NCBI GenBank assembly: GCA_017165825.1
Contig: CM029370.1
Location: 17,073,013 to 17,137,012 of the forward strand
Direction: 5' to 3'
Source of the DNA: Hepsetus odoe
Taxonomy: Eukaryota > Chordata > Actinopteri > Characiformes > Hepsetidae
DNA: 64,000 bases
Positions 50,632 to 59,834 of the stretch are shown here, in pieces. Each line of letters begins with the position of its first letter. The first letter of the stretch is position 1. Under the pieces are notes generated by a model that was not told the DNA's origin, did no database searches, and saw only the letters and a program-made list of their open reading frames with translations. A program made the position numbers and the translations under genes.

Positions 50632-52134
50632 AAAGGGAGGCTTTACGTCCTACTCAAAGAAAAGTGTTAGATTTTAATTGTAAAACATACTAGACATCTC
50701 TTAATTTCAATAAATCACAGTTTTTCAATTGAGCTTTCAGAGGGGGCAGATGAATAAGAGTGCAAAGTTTACAGAGTTGACAGTTTTTCTCTGTAAAAGA
50801 AAGATCCTTTAACTTAAATTTTAATGGAGCTGGATCAGCTACTTACTGATTCATCTGGGCTAAAGCATCAGAGTAATTGAATTATCACAGATAAACTCAG
50901 CCTGAATAAACACATAAGCTTTGCCTGCCATAGAAATCCATGTCATCCTCAAAATACATCCACTGCCTCCTCTCCTCCCTCAGTTTAGTTGAGTGGGTCT
51001 GCAAAAACTGCATATTTTCATTAGCATCAACCTCAAGGCTGGGGGTTATTAAACTTTAAACTGGACAGGGTTTCAGATCCAAATAACAAGTTTACAAAAA
51101 AGTCCAATGGAATGCTGATTCATTGGTCTGGCTTGCTAACCTGACAGTTTCTTCCATACAGACTGAAATGGGCCAACATTTAGGCCCCATTTAAGCACAT
51201 TAACAGATTGGCTGCATGCTCTGCCATGTGTTTTTTTTTTCTCTTTCCCTTTCTGTGGCCCTGTCAGTGCTTCAAAGCCTGTGGAATTCTGTGTGCGCCT
51301 CACAGACGCTAATACTGACTTCTGCTTTCTGTGAAAGACATTATCTCATTGCCCATCATTAGCAAGTATACATAATGGAAAATACAACTTAGGATTTCAA
51401 AGGCCTTTTTAATGATGGCATAACTTCCTACAAAAGACTGCAAGTGATATTACATATTTTCTTAAATATGAAGGCTTCAAAACGGTCCTTGGCTTCTATT
51501 GTGTAGTTGTGGAAAAAGCCCACTTTGCATGGAATTGCATGATATGGCGGTTCTTTGTTCCAGAGAACATTTTTTAGAGAACCATCCATTTAAACAACCT
51601 TTAAAGAACCATCCACTGAAAGGTTATTTAGGGCAGTGGTCCCCAGATCAGTCTTCAGGACTTTCGAAATTGCATGTGGACCAGTTTGGAAACCTCTGAT
51701 TTGGGGGACAAAAGTAGTCCTTTGACCAAAAATACCCTCTTTTTTACCCTTTAAATTCTGCACATGCCCCTCCCATGCACAATTTGAGCTTGAAAAAAAC
51801 AATCCCACAACTTCTGGACCAATGATTACATAGGACCATGACCATTCGGCGCACAAGCATTGAGCATTCCTTCACACAGTATTATACATAAGCAGGTACA
51901 CCACCTATAGACTGCTGATGCTGAGAGCGCCACTCCCACCTCTTCCTCCTTTTCAGGTCCTCTCACTGCTCTCCTGTGAATCTGCCAAACCACTTTCTCT
52001 TTCTTTCTCTTTGTGACAACAATGCATTATCCTTCTGATGTGAATTATAGGCCAAACCAGAGAAACCGAGAGAGATAGAGGGAGAGAGAGGAGAGTGTGT
52101 GAGGGAGTTTTGTTTTGCACAGAGTGTATGCATA

Positions 52135-52169
<35 letters not shown>

Positions 52170-52747
52170 AGACATGAGGAATTCCAAGTCTTTAAACCAC
52201 TGACAGGGATGCAGAAAAAGTACAAAAACACATGGGTAACACCAAACTTGGACGAGCTGCAAAATCTCTTAAATCAGCTTAAAATATGTTGCCATTAGGA
52301 ACCATTATATTTTCAAACAATATACATATTTTTCTTGACAAAACCAAATTGAATCATATACCTAACATTACAACTACAGAAACAAAAATAATTCTCATAA
52401 AAAAAAATTTTTTTAAATCATTACTACAAATGCTTTCAGGGGACGTATAGCACTGCATTCTGCATTCATGAAAGGACGTTCTATTTATACCTCAAGGATT
52501 GTATTCTGCATGGTCAGAATTGTGTTTTTACACATCAGACATCTTGGTTGTAAAAATGACAGCAGTAGTCAGGCAGAGGAGTGACATAAGGAAGAAATAT
52601 TAATATATAAATATGTTAAAAAAAAAAAGACATCTGCATGATCATTAATAATTTTCCTGATGTCTAAAATGTGTCATTTATCAGTTTCTGAGAAAAAATC
52701 CCATGAAGCAGCAAGACGTCTGCATAAATTGTTAATACACACACACA

Positions 52748-52801
<54 letters not shown>

Positions 52802-53201
52802 GAGAGCGAGAGAGAGAGAGACTCTCTCTCTCTCCACCATCGACTCACACACAGTACAAAAGTAACCATAACAAGCTGAATTTCCCCCAGTAAGGTACTG
52901 GCAAACATACCTAGAGAAGCAGTCATGATGAATTCTTCATAGGAGATGCATTCACAGGCAAAAAAGAATCTTACAGAGTCAACTGCTGCTACTAGTGCAG
53001 TGTCTCTGCTGCCGTGTCCCCCGCTGTCTGTCTCTGGTCAGTGTAAACCCTCCCTGAAGGGATTTCTCTCCAAAGTGCTTTTGTTTCTCTAAAGTTCTCC
53101 CTTCTTTCCTACCTCTCTTTTCTTCACAGCAGTCTGCTTCCTGGCACAAACCCTAACGGCACGTCGTACACTTACTGTCTGTTCTCTAGTTACTCTTCCC
53201 T

Positions 53202-53249
<48 letters not shown>

Positions 53250-55899
53250 TCTCTTTATTCGTCTGGTGTGCCCAGATTGAATGAAGTCATTGAGTTGGCT
53301 GTGCTCTATGAGGCTCCAGATGGAAAACTACTTCACTCATTATTCCTACAGTAATGTGCCATTGACTGAGTGACTCAAGCTTTGAGCAAAAAGAGAGAGA
53401 GAGAGAGAGAGAGAGCGCAAGAGAGAGCGGGAGGGAGGGAGGAAGGGAAGGAGAAAAGAGGGGGGTCTGTAGAGGAGGAGGAAAAGCGACTGCACCCGCC
53501 TGGTGTGAGGCCTTTGGACAGGGAGAGAGCCCTTCAGGCTCATTAACATGTGCCTTCAGAGAAACTCCACTGCCTTTCACTGACCACTCTGCATTCCAAA
53601 CAGCAAACCCTCGCAATCTGCTGCTCCAAACCAAAGGTCAACACCAGGGGTCAAAGGGCAGGACGTCCTCTTACTGACATCCGTATGCTTTGCTTTTCTA
53701 TTGGCATGTTCATTCTCCTGAAACATCTGCTCTTGTGCACACATAGACAGAGGCATAGACACACACTCTCTCTATTAGGTGAATTGCATTTTTTCATCTC
53801 AAACGTTCATGTTTTCTCTTTCAGCATTAAAACACTACACCTGTGCACTTTTGAACAGACTGTAAAAATGGTAATGCGGATTTGTGTTTGTAGTTCAGTG
53901 ATCCTCTAAGAAATAAGCTACAAAACCATTACCAAGCTTATCAACACACTTTGAGCTGCTGAACTACAAGTGTGAAAATCCAGGCATGTGTTAACATACT
54001 GATCATCATAAGTAGCTTTAAACAACATCGTAAAACTGACTGCATGATGCTCTGTAGTGTTTTTCTGATTTCTGGCTGCCACAATGTAATAATGGTGCAA
54101 TCACGGTTATAAAAGAACTTCAAACCTCATACCTCAAACTTCACAAAATAACTGAATCATCTACAGTCATCTCTGTCTACAAAAAAAACCTGCTTTACAG
54201 GAGGAGAAACACATTCTTAATCTTCAATAAAAGTAATGTAAAATATGTAATTCTGTTTCACATTTGACCATTTCTATTGGTCCGTTCATCATGAAATTTT
54301 GCCACAGGATAAACAACACTCCAATAAATCTGAACTTCATATATCAAAAAAAAGGGTGGGGAGGGGATATAAGGGATGAAATGGGATTTATTCATACAGC
54401 AAGCAAGCAGAACTTGGGGCAGTGAAAATTTGTGGCTTAAAATGTGATATCTGTAGAGGATGTGTAGTAATTAATACAGTAACAAAATGTTATATGGCCA
54501 GGAGCAACTGGACATTCACCCGATTCTTCATCTGATGGGGTATAAGCTTTACTGAATAATGCTAATAATCCTGCAAATACATAGTCAGCAGTAAATCAGC
54601 ATATCTATAGACGACTGCAGAGGCAAACAAAACCAATTTGTCCTTTCACAAGAGATGATACCAATATATGAAGGTGCAGGAAAGCCCCCAGATGGTACAG
54701 AGGGGTTATTACAATGAAGCACTTGCTGGTCATTTGCAGTGTTTTGTAAAAAAAAGTTGAGCCAGAAGGGGGAGCTATGATGTGGTCATAAACATCATCT
54801 GGTCAACAAACTAAGTTAGCAGATCAGATTTCCGAACTTTGAGAAACTGCACTACATCTTAAAAAAAAAAAATACATTTACGCCGTTTCTCACCTTGAAA
54901 TCCATTTGTCAGTGAAAGTCCTTTTCCTTTCCTCAAGCATCTCAGTAAATATTTACATTAATCTGTCAGTGTCTGCTTGGCTGAATGAGCTGCTGTTTAT
55001 CTCCTGTTTATTTAACAAGAAATACACTGCGGGTTATGTAACTCTAATTTTCCCACATCAGGAAATTAAGAAACACAACACATCCTCTGGATATGCAGCT
55101 TGAGGTCTTGAGGGTCCGTTCTTTATCCTGTTTGTTTTATTTTTGTAGTGCTCTCTGAGATTGAGATTGAGATTAATGTCTCTGGGATTAACTTCAGAAT
55201 GGCCATTGAAACTGCAGGAAAGATAGTTAAATAATTTCTAACAAGGCTTTTCGTAATACTGTCTGATCTAAAACGTCTTGCACATGTTTGGGCACTATAA
55301 AATTTGCTTTAGATATTTAAAAGATTAATGATTTTTATTCTGTAGCAATGCCAAGGCTGGACATAACATCACCATCCAAATAAGAAGGATGAAGTGAAGA
55401 AAAATGTGTTCCATTCAAATGTGTCAAACTGCTGCACACTGAAAGAAAATATGTTTATTACCGAAGGAAATGAAAAGCAACATAAATGTCAATGTAACAG
55501 TCCTAATCCTCGTGTTACTCAGTCTTAAAGCAATGTCAGAAATTCCTTTAAAGAAGTGATACCAACTTCTGCTTGTCTCATGATATTTCATGCTAGGTTC
55601 TGCATTGCTGGTCAAAGGATTAGATAAAGCGGCAGTCCATCATCAGACAGTTATACATATTTCAGCATACAGACCTCAGTGAAATCTGGACATCCTAAAC
55701 TCCTGAAAGGCCAAGGCCACATGAAGCCTGTTTCCTGGCCCAAAAGGGTCACTTCCTTAAGCTAATTTTAGTAGAGTTTTTAACACAGCAGTCATGAGCT
55801 TTTTAAAGAGGGAGAGGATTTTGTTGTGGAACACAGCTGAACGACTCTCTGAATTGCATGTAAAAAGGCTATTTATTCTCTCCATAACTCGCTTGTTCC

Positions 55900-55954
<55 letters not shown>

Positions 55955-58900
55955 TAAGACGTGCATATACACATGCACACAAGTTAACTGCATGTAAAAT
56001 ATTGGACTTTCTGCCCATATCCTTGAATGACAAGCACTAAAAGAAATCTCAACATCTGCAGAAGTCACAAACATAATGCATTATGGGTGCTCAATGAAAA
56101 TACTTATTTCAGCAGTTTCAACAGAAACAAGCTCTAAATATTCTCAAAAACATCACAGTAATCCACGTTTGCCAAGATCATAAAAAAAGCTTCTTCCTTC
56201 TGACCACACAGTGAAAAGTGTGAAGCATTGTGTTTTAGCATGTACGCCATTGGTGTTATATTTGACCAAATTTGTGTTTTTATTTGCTCTTCATAGCAGA
56301 GTTGACAGGTGAGTTTAGTTTACCTTGCTGCGTCCTTGAAAGCAGGTGCAGCGCACTGGGCTGAGGGCTGTTAACCACGTGGGAAAAGTTGTACACACTC
56401 TTCACTGGAAAAATACCAAACAGAAACAACATAATCACTTATTAATCCACACACATACAAGACCTTGAATGCACTGCAATTCTCATTGCTGCTGTGTGAA
56501 TATTATTGTGCATTTTCATAGAAGCCCTCTTTCCATTTACAATTTCCCACGCTGATTATGTTTATGCATATTTTGACAAACACAAAATGGCCACAATGTG
56601 AATCAACACTGTTGAAGTAAATAACACTGATGTATAGCATCGCTTTTTGGCCTTTGGATGAGTTTAGACTGAATCAGATTCAGAGCATCTCCAAAATGCT
56701 TGGTCTTGTGGGCAGTTCCCAGTAATCAGTGGTTATGATCTAACTAAAGTGGTCCAAGGTAGGAGAACCAGTGAATCAGCAACAGGGTAACAAAAAGGTA
56801 GCAATAAGGTAACAGCTATTTTTGCAGCATGAGGAGAACCTACAAAATAGGGCTGTGAAATATAATGTGTTTTTTATTGTGATAAATTCCAACACAATAA
56901 GTTTTTCCTGAGCATTTTTGTGATATTGTGAGTAATCAGAAAACACGGAGCAGCTTCATACTCAGTATAATTAGTCCTGTTTAATTTGACTGTGGGAAAA
57001 CTGCTTCTTCCTTCTCTATTTAAGTACATCAGATTCCAAAAATGTACATTTCATATCATGTGTCATTAAAAGGTTCTTGTAACAAGGTATATGTTTTTAA
57101 TTTGCTTACCCATATTACACAATATGACGCAGGTAGTCTTAACATTAAGGTTGATAACTTGACAGAAAATTCCCTTATTCTTAGTTGCAAAGAATGTCTT
57201 GCTGTGGTTCCATAATTCATCTAGTATTTACTAATATTTAGCAAATGAGACTTTCAAACAATTTTAACAAGAACTTGAAAAATGCATCCAACTGAACGCT
57301 TCACTTTAACCATTTGCCGCATTTAGCAGTGCAAGGACAGTCCCCCCGGAGCAACTCGGGGTTAAGGGTCTTGCTCAGGGACCCAGTGATGGTAGAGCTA
57401 GAGGTGGGATTCAAAGCTGTGATTTCTTGATTCAATAGGCCCATAGGCAAGTATCCTACCACTAGACTACCACCACCCCAGTACCCTCTTGAAAAGAAAT
57501 GAACCCGTTCAAAATCAAAAACAGTGAAGATGAATAGATTGTTGTAACATTTAAAGGTTGGTCCAAATTAAGGAATAAATTGGAAACTTTAATTAGGTCA
57601 CTCATGTTCTTGGAATACATTGTCTTTGGACTGGTCCTAGTGAAAAGAAGTGAGTGCTAGTTCATTCATCAGAGCTAAAGCATGCTTCTCTAAAAGAAGA
57701 AGAACCAAAGCTGATAGGACTTACCATAAGGAGTAGGAGGTGAGACAGGAAACGCAGGTGTTGATGGAGTCTGGTTAAGGTCCACCCATAAAGGTCTGAC
57801 AGTCTGTGGAGTAAACGCTCCATAGTCTGTGGTGTCACACCCATAAAGATCTGATAACTGATTCACAAACACACACATATGCAGTTTGGTATTCATGCAG
57901 CATGTCTGGTATACACAACTACCTGTGATATTTTGTTCTTACAATTAACATAAGCCCAAAATATTATGCTTAGATGTTTTGCCTGAAAATATAATCCAAA
58001 CACACATCAGGCCAGATGTTCATCATGCATTGTTGTGAAATTAATTGTTTTAGGGTAGTAATTAGGGTAGTCAAAACTATTTTAGTTTCAAAATCAATTT
58101 GTGGGTGAGTTTGTGGGAGTTTGAACCTGGGATGCTTTGGAGACACCAGGCTTGGGTAACATCTGTAACAGATCACAAGCAGGACTCTTTAACGCAGGCT
58201 TGTTAATGACATCACTAATCTTTCTATGCCTCCACCCTGAAAGAAAGAGAAAGAGAGAGAGAGAGATTCACTCAGTCATTTGGTCCCACTCAAGTTTGTT
58301 AACAAATGTGTTAAACTTATTAGATTTTTACATTTCAATTTCAATTGATATCTCTTTGAAAGACCATTGGTATAAAATTGTGCACTTACATTCTAAATTA
58401 CAATCTAAAGAGTGATCAGAGAAATGATTTCTGCACTTTTGAAGATGGTAGTTAGTCTGAACAATCAGTTCAATGAGAATAAATTCTACCCTGGTCCCCA
58501 GTTATCTATAAGAGAGTTAGACTCTGACATATATCAACATAAAGCAGGATGGAGCAGTTTTACTGAAGTGAATATGAAGATATATCCACCAAAACGAAAT
58601 ATAGCAACACTGAGCAACATTCCTTATCAGTCTTTTGAGGATCACTTCTTTAAATTGGCCCAAATCTGAATCAGATCATTTCAGCTGATATAGTGTTAGT
58701 GGACTGAAACCTGGATATTGTAAAATAATACAGGTGTATTGCAGATGAATGTTGATCTTTATAATTCAGAAATGTTAAATTTATATGCTTGAGGTGATGT
58801 TTTCAGTATCTTCGTTCATACGGGTCCACTGCCAGTGACACAAGGAGGCGAAGAAAAGTAAGTCTGCAAGGTATCTTTGACTTCAAATGCATTCCTGAGC

Positions 58901-59777
58901 CCTTACACAATACGGCTTCCAACACACACACACACACACATCAGAGGACATCTTACAGGCATAATATGCTACTTTGTTTTCTACAGAATGGGCCATGATC
59001 TCTCTCATTCAGTCGTCCATGAGTTATTGTAAGTATTAGAAAGTGCGTGAGGGAAAATCCCAGTCATCCCTTAAAGAACATTTCTTTTTTATTACAGCCC
59101 AGATCATGGTCATCGAAAATGAAAATGCAACAAAAAACATGCAACCACTGCTGCAAACGTGTCTACTCATATCATACTATTTTGGCCGTAGTCCCTAGAG
59201 TGATATACAGTTTTGAAGTCTAGGAAAGGTTAAAATAATTGCTTTTCAGCAGGTAGAGGATGGTTTTGGGGAAAAAAATAACAGCAGAAAGAATGGCGAA
59301 ATGGCTAAGCAGAATATATCTTTCAAAATGTACAACTGGTAAATGTCTAAAACACTGCTTTAATTAATTAATGGATTACTTAAGTGACAACTAAGCATCT
59401 GCATTGGACCATTGAATTGAAGCCAATTTTGACTTTGTGTAAAGATTTTAAACCAATGAACAGTATCTGCTGAAAGGTCTGAAAGCATCATTGTATTACA
59501 CAGGATAAACATACACAGGAATCCTGAGAATTTGGGAAAATCAAGCTCCAGGAACTTCTACAGTGTTAACAGGTTCAAGCTCATGGGGATGTGGAGAAAA
59601 GAATACATTTCAGTGATTTGGAGAGTGTGCATTCCTTCCAGCATATTTGTCACAATTGTAGTGCCGTTAACTGTGAGGAGCCTGTTATTCTAGCACTGCA
59701 AGCAATATGTCAAGTTCAAACAAAGAGAAAAGTCATATGTACACTGTACAAACCACTCTCCAGAAGAGACCTAGATG

Positions 59778-59834
<57 letters not shown>

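Larger units (their letters stand above)
48638..52910. other. tns3 intron, no confirmed exon
   Basis: A 4.3-kb intron downstream of the candidate internal start. It holds microsatellites and the exon-like segment at 50,925-50,998. A plus-strand 82-codon frame at 49,860-50,108 has ordinary composition but no splice or homology support. Confidence 0.5.

Noticed and set aside
53287..53634. 116-codon minus-strand frame in the putative promoter
   Set aside because: Its Leu/Ser-rich middle is translated from a GA repeat and there are no splice sites or known motifs; more likely promoter/5' UTR sequence.
55682..55709. Minus-strand TTTCAG...GTCTGT segment of 28 nt
   Set aside because: It would break the tns3 frame and is too short to judge.
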